From Pseudomonas alcaliphila JAB1 (GTDB lineage Bacteria > Pseudomonadota > Gammaproteobacteria > Pseudomonadales > Pseudomonadaceae): a stretch of 64,000 nucleotides of DNA. A model generated the notes under the pieces. It was not told the origin of the DNA. It ran no database searches and saw nothing but the letters and a program-made list of their open reading frames with translations. Where the stretch lies: assembly GCF_001941865.1 (NCBI RefSeq), contig NZ_CP016162.1:1860001-1924000 (forward strand). The letters run 5' to 3'. This document shows positions 41,721-50,852 of this stretch, in pieces. Both the position numbers and the translations under genes were made by a program. Numbering within the stretch: position 1 is the first letter of the stretch; each line of letters opens with the position of its first letter.

Positions 41721-41754
41721 AAAGGGCCTGCAGCAATGCAGGCCCTTTTTCTTT
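41721..41754. terminator. intrinsic terminator of the tRNA operon
   Basis: AAAGGGCCTGCA-GCAA-TGCAGGCCCTTTTT: 11-12 bp stem, T-run. It sits between convergent units and may serve both. Confidence 0.93.
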
Positions 41755-41759
41755 GCGCG

Positions 41760-42257
41760 TCATCTGCCTTTCACGCATCCGGCCTCGTCGAAACTGACCT
41801 GTCGGCTGTTGCCGCCTTTGCGTTTTTCTTTGTAGTGATAGCGCTGCTGCCCATTGCTGCTCGTGACTCTGTCCGGCTTGCCCAGGCTGCTTTCCACGTC
41901 GGCGCGGCTCATGCCGCGGCGCACTTCCTTGCGGATGATTGCCTGGCGCCTCTCGCTACTGGTTAGCAGGTTGCCGCAGCCATCGTCCTGTTGGCCGACG
42001 ATGACTACCTCGCCACTGCTTGCCGAGGCGGTTGTCGCGCGTCGGCCTGGGTCAGCCAGGGGGATTGGCTTGCCGCTACTGGGCGTGTGGTTGCGCGCAT
42101 CCTGCAGATGTTGCTGCTGATCGTCGGTGCAGCCATGGCGGGTGAAGGTGATATGGCCGTCAGCGTCGACGCAGCGGAACACGCTGGCGGCCGAGCTGTC
42201 TGCAATAGGGTAGAGAAGCGCAGCGGCCAGTAGCGCTGCGACGTGCTGTCCTCGCAT
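41760..42257 (-). CDS. DUF4124 domain secreted protein with BamE-like C-terminus
   Basis: 165 residues. Signal peptide (VAALLAAALLYPIADSSAA), then a DUF4124 domain (SVFRCVDADGHITFTRHGCTDDQQ, with its two cysteines), a linker, and a C-terminal region IIRKEVRRGMSRADVESSLGKPDRVTS that resembles the SmpA/BamE-type fold. Likely periplasmic; function unknown. Convergent with the tRNA operon. Confidence 0.8.
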   Translation of the reverse strand: MRGQHVAALLAAALLYPIADSSAASVFRCVDADGHITFTRHGCTDDQQQHLQDARNHTPSSGKPIPLADPGRRATTASASSGEVVIVGQQDDGCGNLLTSSERRQAIIRKEVRRGMSRADVESSLGKPDRVTSSNGQQRYHYKEKRKGGNSRQVSFDEAGCVKGR

Positions 42258-42480
42258 GAATCGTCCTCCGTGACGTTTGCCTGCTTCAGGTTAGACCGTT
42301 TTTTCGCGCTCGCCAGGGTGTCCTGGCGGGGAGCGCTGGCGTCACATAGCCAGGTTTTCATGCGAGATCGAAGTTTGTGATGCAAGCAGTTGTTCTTGCC
42401 GCGCTTTTGTCACGTACAAAGCTGTTTTGCGGTGTTATCATTCGCCGCGTCAGCCCCGCCGGGGCTTGTGGAATACCACC
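42258..42480. other. intergenic region between the DUF4124 gene and mgtE leader
   Basis: About 220 bp. Contains a hairpin GCCAGG-GTGT-CCTGGC near 42315-42332 and AGCCCC-GCC-GGGGCT at 42452-42466. Promoters for both flanking genes must be here or nearby. TATCAT at 42436-42441 is a possible -10 box for mgtE without a good -35. Nothing else seen. Confidence 0.4.
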
Positions 42481-42540
42481 ATGGACTTACCCAGTAGTTA
42501 CTCAATACTCCCCTCGCACAATCGTGTAAGACCTGATTGA
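42481..42540 (+). CDS. possible mgtE leader peptide (19 residues)
   Basis: ATG at 42481, TGA at 42538-42540. The peptide starts MDLPSSYSILP and ends RVRPD; it has three prolines, one just after an acidic residue near the N-terminus. A weak GGAA ribosome site lies 7 bases upstream. The stop abuts the hairpin in front of the mgtE ribosome site. The design resembles Mg-sensing leader peptides such as mgtL of Salmonella in layout, not in sequence. No proof of translation. Confidence 0.4.
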   Translation: MDLPSSYSILPSHNRVRPD

Positions 42541-42574
42541 TCCCCTCTGGCGTGCCCGCCAACTGGGGGTGGAG
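42541..42574 (+). promoter_or_regulatory. hairpin covering the approach to the mgtE ribosome site
   Basis: CCCC-TC-TGGCG, loop TGCC, CGCCA-AC-TGGGG: a 5-bp and a 4-bp stem separated by a small internal loop, closed just before GGAG at 42571-42574. A ribosome at the end of the small upstream ORF would melt it. This suggests translational control of mgtE. Confidence 0.5.
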
Positions 42575-42580
42575 CGCGCT

Positions 42581-44023
42581 ATGACTGAAGTAGAAGCCAA
42601 AAAGCCGCAAGAGAGCTTGCAGGATCGCCTGGCCCAGGTGATCGAACTGCTGCATCGGCACAAGCTGGTCGAAGACCTGACTCATCGTCAGGAAGGCCAG
42701 CATCACGACCGGGTCGAGAACCTGGTGCATCGTCAGAATCTCGTCGAGCTGCAGCGCAAGCTCGAAGATCTGCACCCTGCGGACATCGCCCACATCCTCG
42801 AAGCCTTGCCGCTCGACGAGCGTCTGACCGTCTGGCAACTGGTCAAGTCCGAGCGCGATGGCGACATCTTGCTGGAAGTCTCTGACGCGGTACGGGAAAC
42901 CCTGATCGCCGACATGGACGATCACGAGATTCTCGCCGCGGCCAAGGACCTGGACGCCGACGAGCTCGCCGACCTGGCGCCGGAACTGCCGCGCGACGTC
43001 GTTCACGAGCTGATGGAATCGCTCGACGCCCAGCAGCGCGAGCGTGTGCGTTCGGCCCTGTCCTACGAAGAGGATCAGGTCGGCGCGCTGATGGACTTCG
43101 AGATGGTCACCATCCGCGAAGACGTCAGCCTGGAAGTGGTTCTGCGTTACCTGCGCCGCCTGAAAGAGCTGCCGGGCCATACCGACAAGCTGTTCGTGGT
43201 CGATTACGACGGCGTGCTCAAGGGCGTGCTGCCGATCAAGCGCCTGCTGGTCAACGACCCGGACAAGCAGGTCGGCGAAGTCATGGCCGACGATCCGGTG
43301 AGTTTTCACCCGGATGAGGACGGTTATGACGCCGCCCAGGCCTTCGAACGTTACGACCTGATTTCCGCCCCGGTGGTGGACAAGAACGGCAAGCTGATCG
43401 GCCGTCTGACCATCGACGAGATGGTCGACCTGATCCGTGAGGAAAGCGAAAGCGAAGTGCTGAACATGGCCGGTCTGCGCGAGGAAGAAGACATCTTCGC
43501 CTCGGTGTGGAAGTCGGTGCGCAACCGTTGGGCCTGGCTGGCGATCAACCTGGTCACCGCATTCCTCGCTTCGCGGGTGATCGGCCTGTTCGAAGGCTCG
43601 ATCGAGAAGCTGGTGGCGCTGGCGGCGCTGATGCCCATCGTCGCCGGTATCGGCGGCAACTCCGGCAACCAGACCATCACCATGATCGTACGCGCCATGG
43701 CGCTGGATCAGGTCAGCACCGGTAACACCGCGCGGCTGGTGCGCAAGGAACTGGGGGTTTCCCTGATCAACGGCATCCTCTGGGGCGGCGTGATTGGTGG
43801 GGTGGCCTATTACCTGTACGACAGCTGGTCGCTGGGTGTGGTGATGACGGCGGCCATGACCCTCAACCTGCTGCTTGCGGCGCTGATGGGGGTGCTGATC
43901 CCCATGACCCTGGCACGCCTGGGGCGCGACCCGGCCATGGGGGCCAGCGTGATGATCACTGCCATGACCGACAGCGGCGGTTTCTTCATCTTCCTGGGGT
44001 TGGCGTCGATCTTCCTGATGTAG
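42581..44023 (+). CDS. mgtE: magnesium transporter MgtE
   Basis: 480 residues. Cytoplasmic N domain (superhelical, LHPADIAHILEALPLDERLTVW), two CBS domains (about 140-260; MDFEMVTIREDVSLEVVLRY, MADDPVSFHPDEDGYDAAQAF) that sense Mg, a plug helix, and a C-terminal membrane domain with five helices. The latter has the family pore motif PIVAGIGGNSGNQTITMIVRA and terminal DSGGFFIFLGLASIFLM. Imports Mg2+. Same genomic neighbourhood as P. aeruginosa mgtE. A GTG at 42569 is not the start; GGAG at 42571 serves the ATG at 42581. Confidence 0.95.
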   Translation: MTEVEAKKPQESLQDRLAQVIELLHRHKLVEDLTHRQEGQHHDRVENLVHRQNLVELQRKLEDLHPADIAHILEALPLDERLTVWQLVKSERDGDILLEVSDAVRETLIADMDDHEILAAAKDLDADELADLAPELPRDVVHELMESLDAQQRERVRSALSYEEDQVGALMDFEMVTIREDVSLEVVLRYLRRLKELPGHTDKLFVVDYDGVLKGVLPIKRLLVNDPDKQVGEVMADDPVSFHPDEDGYDAAQAFERYDLISAPVVDKNGKLIGRLTIDEMVDLIREESESEVLNMAGLREEEDIFASVWKSVRNRWAWLAINLVTAFLASRVIGLFEGSIEKLVALAALMPIVAGIGGNSGNQTITMIVRAMALDQVSTGNTARLVRKELGVSLINGILWGGVIGGVAYYLYDSWSLGVVMTAAMTLNLLLAALMGVLIPMTLARLGRDPAMGASVMITAMTDSGGFFIFLGLASIFLM

Positions 44024-44029
44024 GTCGCT

Positions 44030-44497
44030 TCAGTTCATCAGCTCGACCAGCCGCCAGGTATCGAGAAAGGCCGTGACCCGGGTGATCCGGCCGTTCTCCA
44101 GCTGCATGTGCCAGGAGTAACTGTTCTCGTAGCGACTGCCGTCCTTGGCGGTCGCCTGGCCATCCCAGTGCACGACCACGTAAGGTCCCTGCGCCACGAT
44201 CTGGCGGACGGTGGGCACGATGGGCGTGGCCAGTTTGTCAGTGATGGGTTTGACTGCATCTTCCATGAACGCCTCTCGCGTGGGGTAAGTCCCGGAGTAC
44301 GGGCTGCTGCCGGCCACGACCCAGACGGCATCATCGGCCAGCAACTGGAAGATGCCGCCTTGGCCTGCGCGCCAATCATCGAAGGCTTTCTGAATCAGGG
44401 CCTGATTGGCCGCGGTGTTGTCACTTGCCCAGGCCGGGAGGCAGAGGGATGCGCTCAGTAGCAATGCGGCGATGATCTTGTGCATGTTCATGGGCAT
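44030..44497 (-). CDS. secreted SnoaL/NTF2-like protein
   Basis: 155 residues. Signal peptide (KIIAALLLSASLCLPAWAS), then an NTF2-like cone fold (ANQALIQKAFDDWRAGQGGIFQLLADDAVWVVAGSSPYSGTYP, VVHWDGQATAKDGSRYENSYSWHMQLENGRITRVTAFLDTW). Such ketosteroid-isomerase-like proteins may bind small hydrophobic ligands. The next leftward gene lies upstream by only 24 bp, so it is probably in one operon with the Atu4866-domain and dehydrogenase genes. Substrate unknown. Confidence 0.8.
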   Translation of the reverse strand: MPMNMHKIIAALLLSASLCLPAWASDNTAANQALIQKAFDDWRAGQGGIFQLLADDAVWVVAGSSPYSGTYPTREAFMEDAVKPITDKLATPIVPTVRQIVAQGPYVVVHWDGQATAKDGSRYENSYSWHMQLENGRITRVTAFLDTWRLVELMN

Positions 44498-44520
44498 TTT
44501 TCCTTGGCTGATGAATAGCG

Positions 44521-44850
44521 TTATTCGTCTATTGGGGTGCTTTTGCGGCGCAGTACCATGCCGCCGTGGTAGAGCACGTCGTTGATGAATTCGCCATCGG
44601 CGGTAAACCCGGTGTCGTCGACGTAGTCGATGTGGTTGCCGGTGACGCGGTAGTTGCCCTGGTAGGCGCTTTCGCGATTGCCGCGTGCCTCGTCATAACG
44701 GCCGTTGGCCAATAGCTCATGGCGGACATGGCCGTCGTCCGTTACCCACATGCCTACGTAAGGATGCGGGTTCTCGGATTGCGCCATTGACACGCCAGGT
44801 AGCAATGCGCCACCAATCAGCAGCGCTGCGACAGTAGTCTTCGCTGACAT
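44521..44850 (-). CDS. Atu4866-domain secreted protein
   Basis: 109 residues from the ATG at 44850, chosen because GGAG lies 7-10 bases before it; the ATG at 44862 overlaps the upstream stop. Signal peptide (TVAALLIGGALLPGVSMAQS) followed by a single Atu4866-type domain (YVGMWVTDDGHVRHELLANG, YDEARGNRESAYQGNYRVTG, HIDYVDDTGFTADGEF, DVLYHGGMVLRR). The family is small and lipocalin-like; function unknown. It is found here between a short-chain dehydrogenase and an NTF2-like protein. Confidence 0.8.
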   Translation of the reverse strand: MSAKTTVAALLIGGALLPGVSMAQSENPHPYVGMWVTDDGHVRHELLANGRYDEARGNRESAYQGNYRVTGNHIDYVDDTGFTADGEFINDVLYHGGMVLRRKSTPIDE

Positions 44851-44861
44851 GGTGGTCTCCA

Positions 44862-45584
44862 TCAATGAGGGCTGGCGGTTGGGCGCACGATCAGTTCGCT
44901 GACGTCGACGTCGTCGGGCTGTTCGATTGCATATGCCACGGCGCGGGCGATGGCGTCTGGGGTGATGGCGACGCGACGGAAAGCTTGCATCGCCTCGCGC
45001 GCACTGGCATCGGAGATGCTGTCGGCCAGTTCGGACTCGACCACGCCAGGGCAGATGGTGGTGACGCGGATGCGCTCGCTTTCCTGGCGCAGGCCGTCGG
45101 AAATCGCCCAGACGGCATATTTGGTGGCGCAGTAGACCGCTGCTGTCGGCGATACGGCGTGGGCGCCGATAGAGGCGATATTGATGACCTGGCCGCGTCC
45201 GCGTTCTTCCATGCCTGGCAGTACGGCGGCAATACCGTGCAGCACGCCCCTGATGTTGACGTCGATCATGCGATTCCACTCATCCACCTTCAGGGCATTG
45301 AGCGGCGACAGTGGCATGACCCCGGCGTTGTTGATGATCACGTCGACGGGGCCGTGCTGCGCTTCGGCATGCTCGACGAAGGCCTGCATATCGTGCAGTT
45401 GGCTGACGTCGAGGGCGCGGCAGGAGGCATGTTGACCTTGTGCCTGCAGTTCTTCTACCAATGCCTGCAGGCGCTCGATGCGCCGTGCACCGAGGGCTAC
45501 CTGATGACCCAGGCTTGCCAGGTGTCTGGCGGTGGCTTCGCCGATGCCGCTGCTGGCGCCGGTGATGAGGATGACTTTGCTCAT
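44862..45584 (-). CDS. short-chain dehydrogenase/reductase
   Basis: 240 residues, classical SDR. NAD(P) motif TGASSGIG near the N-terminus, NNAG (IINNAGVMPLS), catalytic Ser in INIASIGAHAVSPTAAVYCATK with the YxxxK pair (YCATK), and Arg in position 2 of the first beta-alpha turn region GARRIERL suggests NADP preference. GGAG before the ATG at 45584 favours this start over 45596. First gene of the leftward three-gene unit, divergent from an AraC-type regulator. Confidence 0.9.
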   Translation of the reverse strand: MSKVILITGASSGIGEATARHLASLGHQVALGARRIERLQALVEELQAQGQHASCRALDVSQLHDMQAFVEHAEAQHGPVDVIINNAGVMPLSPLNALKVDEWNRMIDVNIRGVLHGIAAVLPGMEERGRGQVINIASIGAHAVSPTAAVYCATKYAVWAISDGLRQESERIRVTTICPGVVESELADSISDASAREAMQAFRRVAITPDAIARAVAYAIEQPDDVDVSELIVRPTASPH

Positions 45585-45726
45585 GTCGGTCTCCATTGCG
45601 TTATGGAGCGTCCATGCTAGGCAGGGGCTGGCCGGCTGCTAAGTCTCGTTACTCTTTCGATATTGCCTGTTTCTATTGAATGCTTCCTACAATGCCCGGG
45701 TATTGATAACGAGTCGAAAGCGGCGC

Positions 45727-46656
45727 ATGAGCATGAGTCCTGAGAGCATCAAGCGACGTATGGTCGAACTGATGCTGCGTCTGGCCCCCGAGGAGGGGTA
45801 CACCGCGGCGCAGCTCGACGGGGTTACCTTCATGCGCTCCAATCGCTCGCTGCCGGTGACCCCGGCGCTGTATGAGCCGAGCATCGTGATCGTGATCCAG
45901 GGGCGCAAGAGCGGGCTGCACGACGGCAAACTGTATGTTTACGATGCGCAGCACTATCTGGTGCTGGCGCTGCCCCTGCCGTTCTCCATCGAAACCGAGG
46001 CCAGTGCCGAAGAGCCCATGCTGGGGGTGGCGCTGCGTGTCGACCCGCTGTTGGTGGCCGAACTGGTCATGGATCTGCAAGAGCCCCAGCCCACTCAACC
46101 GGCAACGCTTTATTCCAGCCCGATGGATGCGCGCTTGAGTGATGCCACGTTGCGCCTGCTGGAGGCCCTGGCTGACCCTGAGGAGGTGCGCCTGCTCGGC
46201 CCATCGATTCTGCGTGAGGTCGTCTTTCGCGTGCTACAGGGTGAGCAGGGCAATGGCCTGCGCGCGACCCTGGCGCAGAACAGTCATTTCGGTCGTATCG
46301 CGCGCGTCCTGCAGCGGATTCACCGGGATTATCAGCAATCGCTTGATGTGCCTTCGCTGGCCGAAGTTGCCAGCATGAGCGTGCCGACCTTCCATGTGCA
46401 TTTCAAGGCGATGACCAGTCGCTCACCGCTGCAGTACCTCAAGGCCATTCGCCTGCATCAGGCGCGCCTGCTGATGATCCGCAACGACATGAGTGCGCTC
46501 AGCGCTGCGCAGCGCGTCGGGTATGAAAGTCCGTCGCAGTTCAATCGGGAGTTCAAGCGTCTGTTCGGGCGTACCCCTGGTGATGAGACACGTCACTTCA
46601 AGACGCTGCTGAGGCTTGCTCCTGCCGTTGATACCGTGGCTCGCGCCGCATCCTGA
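45727..46656 (+). CDS. AraC-family regulator with AraC_N sensor domain
   Basis: 309 residues. N-terminal AraC_N cupin domain (SLPVTPALYEPSIVIVIQGRKSG, LPFSIETEASAEEPMLGVAL) and C-terminal double HTH (QQSLDVPSLAEVASMSVPTF and LSAAQRVGYESPSQFNREFKR). The divergent layout with the SDR unit is typical for a regulator of that unit and itself; the inducer is unknown, aldehydes or other small organics being common in this subgroup. Starts at 45727 or 45733. Confidence 0.87.
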   Translation: MSMSPESIKRRMVELMLRLAPEEGYTAAQLDGVTFMRSNRSLPVTPALYEPSIVIVIQGRKSGLHDGKLYVYDAQHYLVLALPLPFSIETEASAEEPMLGVALRVDPLLVAELVMDLQEPQPTQPATLYSSPMDARLSDATLRLLEALADPEEVRLLGPSILREVVFRVLQGEQGNGLRATLAQNSHFGRIARVLQRIHRDYQQSLDVPSLAEVASMSVPTFHVHFKAMTSRSPLQYLKAIRLHQARLLMIRNDMSALSAAQRVGYESPSQFNREFKRLFGRTPGDETRHFKTLLRLAPAVDTVARAAS

Positions 46657-46857
46657 GGCTGCGCTCGCCGGGCCTTTCTGCCTCTTTGGTAGTAGGTGCT
46701 GATAAACCACTACATAAATAGCCCGTTCGGCCCTTTTGGCGTTTGCTTCAAACGCTCGTTTCACGCTAAGGTTCGCCAGCTTTGCCCGGGTACTGACCCT
46801 GGGCGCTCCTAATCAATAATGAATGCAGCCGCTTAGCTGCTGGCCAAAGGAGCCAAG

Positions 46858-47115
46858 ATGACCCCCAGTGAACTGCTGCTCGAGGGTGTCGAACTCATGC
46901 TGTTCGGCATGGGCTTCGTATTTGTCTTTCTGGTGTTGCTGGTGGGTGTGGTCAGTCTGATGTCACGTCTGATCGCGACCTTCGCTCCGTCCGCGCCGAC
47001 CCCGGCTATTTCTTCTCCAGCGTCTAGTGTCGAGTCGGCCAGCCATGGGCCGGATGCAGAGACACTGGCCGCCATCCAATCCGCTATTGCCCAGCACCGC
47101 GCGCGCCGCGGTTGA
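46858..47115 (+). CDS. oadG: oxaloacetate decarboxylase gamma subunit (OadG-like)
   Basis: 85 residues: one membrane helix ([25 protein letters not shown]), a proline/alanine-rich linker and a C-terminal helix ([19 protein letters not shown]). OadG anchors the alpha subunit to OadB. The ribosome site AAAGGAG is ideal. Translation overlaps the open frame of oadA, which follows within 23 bp. The 200 bp upstream of oadG are AT-rich around 46690-46710 and probably hold the operon promoter. Confidence 0.85.
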   Translation: MTPSELLLEGVELMLFGMGFVFVFLVLLVGVVSLMSRLIATFAPSAPTPAISSPASSVESASHGPDAETLAAIQSAIAQHRARRG

Positions 47116-47138
47116 TCAGGTTCAGAGGGAGCACCTGT

Positions 47139-48917
47139 ATGACTGCCGGAAAACAAGCACTCGGAATCACCGATGTGGTGCTGCGTGATGCGCATCAGTC
47201 GATCCTGGCGACGCGTGTTCGTCTCGAAGACATGCTGCCGATTGCGCCCAAGCTCGATCAGGTCGGCTTCTGGTCGGTGGAGTCCTGGGGCGGCGCGACC
47301 TTCGATGCCTGCATTCGTTACCTCGGCGAAGATCCCTGGGAGCGCATCCGCGAACTGAAGAAGGCCATGCCCAACACCCGTCAGCAGATGCTGCTGCGTG
47401 GGCAGAACCTGCTCGGCTACCGCCACTACGCTGACGATGTGGTGGAGAAGTTCGTCGAGCGTGCCGCCGTCAACGGCGTCGATGTGTTCCGCGTGTTCGA
47501 TGCGATGAACGACCCGCGCAACCTGGAAACCGCGCTCAAGGCCGTGAAGAAGCAGGGCAAGCATGCCCAGGGCACCATCTCCTATACCACCAGCCCGGTG
47601 CATACCCTGGACATGTGGGTCGATCTGGCCAAGCAGATCGAAGACATGGGCGCCGACTCGGTGGCCATCAAGGACATGGCGGGCATCCTCACTCCGTACA
47701 CCGCCTTCGAACTGGTCTCGCGCCTGAAGGCCAGCCTGGTCATCCCGATCCATATGCAATGCCATGCCACCGCTGGGCTGTCGTCGGTGGCCATTCTCAA
47801 GGCGGTGGAAGCCGGTATCGACAACGTCGACACCGCGATTTCCTCGCTGTCGATGACCTATGGCCATTCGCCGACCGAGTCGGTGGTGGCCATGTTCCAG
47901 GGCACCGAGCGCGACACCGGGCTCAACCTGGAGCTGCTGGAAGAAATCGCCGCGTACTTCCGCGAGGTGCGCAAGAAGTACGCGAAGTTCGAGGGCAACC
48001 TCAAGGGCGTCGATTCGCGCATCCTGGTCGCCCAGGTACCGGGCGGTATGCTCACCAACATGGAAAGCCAGCTCAAAGAGCAGGGTGCCCAGGACAAGTT
48101 CGACCAGGTGCTGGCCGAAATCCCGCGCGTGCGCGAAGACCTGGGCTTCATCCCGCTGGTAACCCCCACGTCGCAGATCGTCGGCACTCAGGCGGTGATC
48201 AACGTGCTCACTGGCGAGCGCTACAAGTCCATCACCAAGGAAACCGCCGGCGTGCTCAAGGGTGAGTACGGCGCCGCGCCCGCGCCATTCAACGCCGAGC
48301 TGCAGGCTCGTGTGCTGGATGGCGGCGAGGCCATCACCTGCCGCCCGGCCGACCTGCTCGAGGCCGAAATGGACAAGCTGAGCGCCGAGCTCAAGGGCAT
48401 TGCCCGGGAGAAAGGCATCAAGCTGGCCGCCGACGAGATCGACGACGTGCTGACTTACGCGCTGTTCCCGCAGATCGGTTTGAAGTTCCTGGAAAATCGC
48501 GGCAATCCGGCGGCCTTCGAGCCGGCGCCGACCGGTAAGGAAACCCCGGCTCGCGAGGCCGGCAAGCCCGAGGTCTACACCGTCGAGGTCAATGGCAAAT
48601 CCTTCGTCGTGCAGGTGGGCGAAGGTGGCGATATCGAAGGCATCAAGCCCGTCGGTGGCGCAGCGAGCGCCGCACCGGCGGCGGCTCCGGCCGCAGTCGG
48701 CGGCGGCGAGCCGCAAGCCGCGCCATTGGCTGGCAATATCTTCAAGGTGTTGGTGCAACCTGGCCAGGTCGTGGAGGAGGGTCAACTGGTGATCATCCTC
48801 GAAGCAATGAAGATGGAAACCGAGATCCGCGCCTTCAAGGCCGGCACCGTCGGTGCCGTCAACGTCAAGGTCGGCGATGCAGTGGCAGTGGGCGCAAGCC
48901 TGCTGACCATCGGCTGA
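47139..48917 (+). CDS. oadA: oxaloacetate decarboxylase alpha subunit (biotin carrier)
   Basis: 592 residues. Carboxyltransferase TIM barrel ([22 protein letters not shown] at the start; metal-binding region [13 protein letters not shown]), conserved carboxylase domain, Ala/Pro-rich linker, and a C-terminal biotinyl domain with EAMKMETEI (lysine biotinylated). With OadG and OadB it decarboxylates oxaloacetate and pumps sodium. The sequence alone does not exclude a PycB-type pyruvate carboxylase role, but the neighbouring oadB and oadG make a sodium pump much more likely. Confidence 0.93.
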   Translation: MTAGKQALGITDVVLRDAHQSILATRVRLEDMLPIAPKLDQVGFWSVESWGGATFDACIRYLGEDPWERIRELKKAMPNTRQQMLLRGQNLLGYRHYADDVVEKFVERAAVNGVDVFRVFDAMNDPRNLETALKAVKKQGKHAQGTISYTTSPVHTLDMWVDLAKQIEDMGADSVAIKDMAGILTPYTAFELVSRLKASLVIPIHMQCHATAGLSSVAILKAVEAGIDNVDTAISSLSMTYGHSPTESVVAMFQGTERDTGLNLELLEEIAAYFREVRKKYAKFEGNLKGVDSRILVAQVPGGMLTNMESQLKEQGAQDKFDQVLAEIPRVREDLGFIPLVTPTSQIVGTQAVINVLTGERYKSITKETAGVLKGEYGAAPAPFNAELQARVLDGGEAITCRPADLLEAEMDKLSAELKGIAREKGIKLAADEIDDVLTYALFPQIGLKFLENRGNPAAFEPAPTGKETPAREAGKPEVYTVEVNGKSFVVQVGEGGDIEGIKPVGGAASAAPAAAPAAVGGGEPQAAPLAGNIFKVLVQPGQVVEEGQLVIILEAMKMETEIRAFKAGTVGAVNVKVGDAVAVGASLLTIG

Positions 48918-48927
48918 GGGGCGCGTC

Positions 48928-50064
48928 ATGGAAAAGCTGCTCAAGCTCTGGCAGAGCACCGGTCTGTACCATCTGGAGCCCGGCCAGGCGTTCATGATCG
49001 CGGTGTGCCTGTTGCTGATCTACCTGGCCATCAAAAAGGGCTTCGAGCCGCTGTTGCTGCTGCCCATTGGTTTTGGTGGCCTGTTGGCGAACATTCCGGT
49101 GGCCAACATGGCAGAGGGGGCGGGCTTTCTGCACCTGATCTACGAGGTAGGCCTGCCTACCAGTATCTTCCCGCTGCTGATTTTTTTGGGTGTCGGCGCT
49201 ATGACCGATTTCGGGCCGATGCTGGCCAACCCCAAAACGCTGCTGTTGGGTGCTGCTGCGCAGTTCGGTATTTTCGGTACGCTGCTCGGCGCCTTGGCGC
49301 TGACTGCGTTGGGTATTCCCGGTATGGAGTTCACCCTCAAGGAGGCTGCCTCCATCGCCATCATTGGCGGTGCTGACGGGCCGACCTCGATCTTCGTGAC
49401 CTCCAAGCTGGCGCCGCATCTACTTGGTCCTATTGCCGTGGCGGCCTATGCCTATATGGCGCTGGTGCCCTTGATTCAGCCGCCGATCATGCGTGCGCTG
49501 ACCACCAAGGAAGAGCGCGCCATCGTCATGCAGCAACTGCGCCCGGTGGGGCAGACCGAGAAGATCATCTTCCCCATCGTGCTGTGCGTTCTGATCGGTA
49601 TGCTGCTGCCTGACGCCGCGCCGTTGATCGGCATGTTCGCCCTCGGCAATCTGCTACGCGAGGCCGGTGTGGTCGAGCGTCTGGCCGATACCTCGCGCAA
49701 TGCGCTGATCAATATCGTCACCATCTTCCTCGGTCTGACCGTGGGTTCCAAGCTGTCGGCCGAGGCCTTCCTGCAGCTCAAGACCCTGGGCATCCTGATG
49801 CTGGGCATGGTGGCGTTTTGCGCGGGCACTGCGGCCGGTGTGCTGATGGCCAAGCTGATGAATGTGTTCAGCACACACAAGGTCAATCCGCTGATCGGCT
49901 CGGCTGGCGTTTCGGCGGTGCCGATGGCGGCTCGGGTATCGAACAAGGTCGGCCTGGAGGCCAATCCGCAGAATTTCCTGCTGATGCATGCCATGGGGCC
50001 TAATGTGGCCGGGGTGATCGGCTCGGCCGTGGCGGCGGGGGTGTTGCTCAGTTTCGTTGGCTGA
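48928..50064 (+). CDS. oadB: sodium-translocating oxaloacetate decarboxylase beta subunit
   Basis: 378 residues, about nine membrane helices. Conserved sodium-site region [29 protein letters not shown] with the essential Asp, then [16 protein letters not shown] with Asp, and the [21 protein letters not shown] and [14 protein letters not shown] segments. Couples carboxybiotin decarboxylation to Na+ export. Follows oadA by 10 bp. Ends at two consecutive terminators. Confidence 0.95.
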   Translation: MEKLLKLWQSTGLYHLEPGQAFMIAVCLLLIYLAIKKGFEPLLLLPIGFGGLLANIPVANMAEGAGFLHLIYEVGLPTSIFPLLIFLGVGAMTDFGPMLANPKTLLLGAAAQFGIFGTLLGALALTALGIPGMEFTLKEAASIAIIGGADGPTSIFVTSKLAPHLLGPIAVAAYAYMALVPLIQPPIMRALTTKEERAIVMQQLRPVGQTEKIIFPIVLCVLIGMLLPDAAPLIGMFALGNLLREAGVVERLADTSRNALINIVTIFLGLTVGSKLSAEAFLQLKTLGILMLGMVAFCAGTAAGVLMAKLMNVFSTHKVNPLIGSAGVSAVPMAARVSNKVGLEANPQNFLLMHAMGPNVAGVIGSAVAAGVLLSFVG

Positions 50065-50067
50065 TAG

Positions 50068-50093
50068 ATGCGGAGTTCGCTCCGCGTCTTTTC
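50068..50093 (+). terminator. first terminator after oadB
   Basis: GCGGAG-TTCG-CTCCGC followed by GTCTTTTCG: 6-bp stem with a stable UUCG loop, 3-5 bp after the oadB stop. Confidence 0.75.
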
Positions 50094-50102
50094 GTTACCC
50101 AT

Positions 50103-50131
50103 AAAAAAACCGGCTCAAGGCCGGTTTTTTA
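50103..50131. terminator. bidirectional terminator between oadB and amrZ
   Basis: AAAAAAACCGGC-TCAAG-GCCGGTTTTTT: a symmetric stem with an A-run before and a T-run after, ending both oadB and the convergent amrZ transcript. Confidence 0.93.
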
Positions 50132-50141
50132 TTAGCTCGCC

Positions 50142-50468
50142 TCAGGCTTCTTCGGCGGCCATTTCCACGTCGTGGGCAATCAGAGCGACCAGCGCGTTCT
50201 GCTGGCGGCGCGACAACTGACGAAAACGCTGCAGCAATTCACGCTCATGGAGGCTCAGTTCGGGGCTGTCGAGACGCAGGCTGAGATCGTCATCCAGCGC
50301 ACCTTCCTGAAGCATGCTTTGCTCCAGGCGGGCGATGATTTCCGAATTCATGCTGCGGTGATGGTTGCGTGCTACGTCAGCGATACGCTCACGCATGCCA
50401 TCTGGCAAGCGAACGACAAATTTGTCAGCCGTGCGGCTGGAATAAATAGCCTGTTTCATAGGGCGCAT
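50142..50468 (-). CDS. amrZ: ribbon-helix-helix regulator AmrZ
   Basis: 108 residues, near-identical in pattern to AmrZ/AlgZ of P. aeruginosa. Flexible N-terminus, ribbon-helix-helix [20 protein letters not shown] and [20 protein letters not shown], and a C-terminal tetramerisation helix ([32 protein letters not shown]). AmrZ controls alginate, flagella, c-di-GMP enzymes and its own gene. The start at 50468 includes MRPMKQ; an ATG nine bases on is also possible. Confidence 0.93.
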   Translation of the reverse strand: MRPMKQAIYSSRTADKFVVRLPDGMRERIADVARNHHRSMNSEIIARLEQSMLQEGALDDDLSLRLDSPELSLHERELLQRFRQLSRRQQNALVALIAHDVEMAAEEA

Positions 50469-50852
50469 ACATTACCGGTTAGTTCAGGGAGCGATACTGG
50501 TAGTCAGTGTCGAGATTGTCACCGGTTTGACTGTGTTTCGCACTAGCCGTTCAACCGGTATCGCGTTCTGCGTCATTATGACCCGAGAGTCATCTGAACA
50601 GTTCCTTGACGCCAAATACGTGTCGGATTGTGATTCAGGTGGCGGCTTTATGCCAGCACCGATTGTCTGAAATGCGTGGTATTCGGCAGAACTCATCTTG
50701 TCGCGTCGCTCGAGCATAAAAGTTTCAAGTTTCGGTCACTCAATCGTCATCCGTGGTTCACGGGTCTGACACAGCTTGCGCCTACCTTGGTCTACACCAG
50801 AAGGCGCGAGTTAGCTGCCTTCGTATCGACAATGATAGTAGAGGGCCAGCCC
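50469..50852. promoter_or_regulatory. amrZ / phnC divergent intergenic region
   Basis: 384 bp without a supported gene. The amrZ side is AT-richer. The region must hold the amrZ promoter (with its own operators) and the phnC promoter. A partial Pho-box-like pair (TCGTCAT near 50745, then TTCAC 11-13 bp on) is too weak to call. ORFs on either strand here show no family features. Confidence 0.5.

Noticed and set aside
46833..48995. 720-codon minus-strand frame over oadA
   Set aside because: Antisense shadow of oadG/oadA.
50735..50775. Pho box upstream of phnC
   Set aside because: TCGTCAT followed 11 bp later by GGTTCAC matches the two CTGTCAT halves only partly (5 of 7 and 3 of 7). Pho control is expected biologically but is not shown here.
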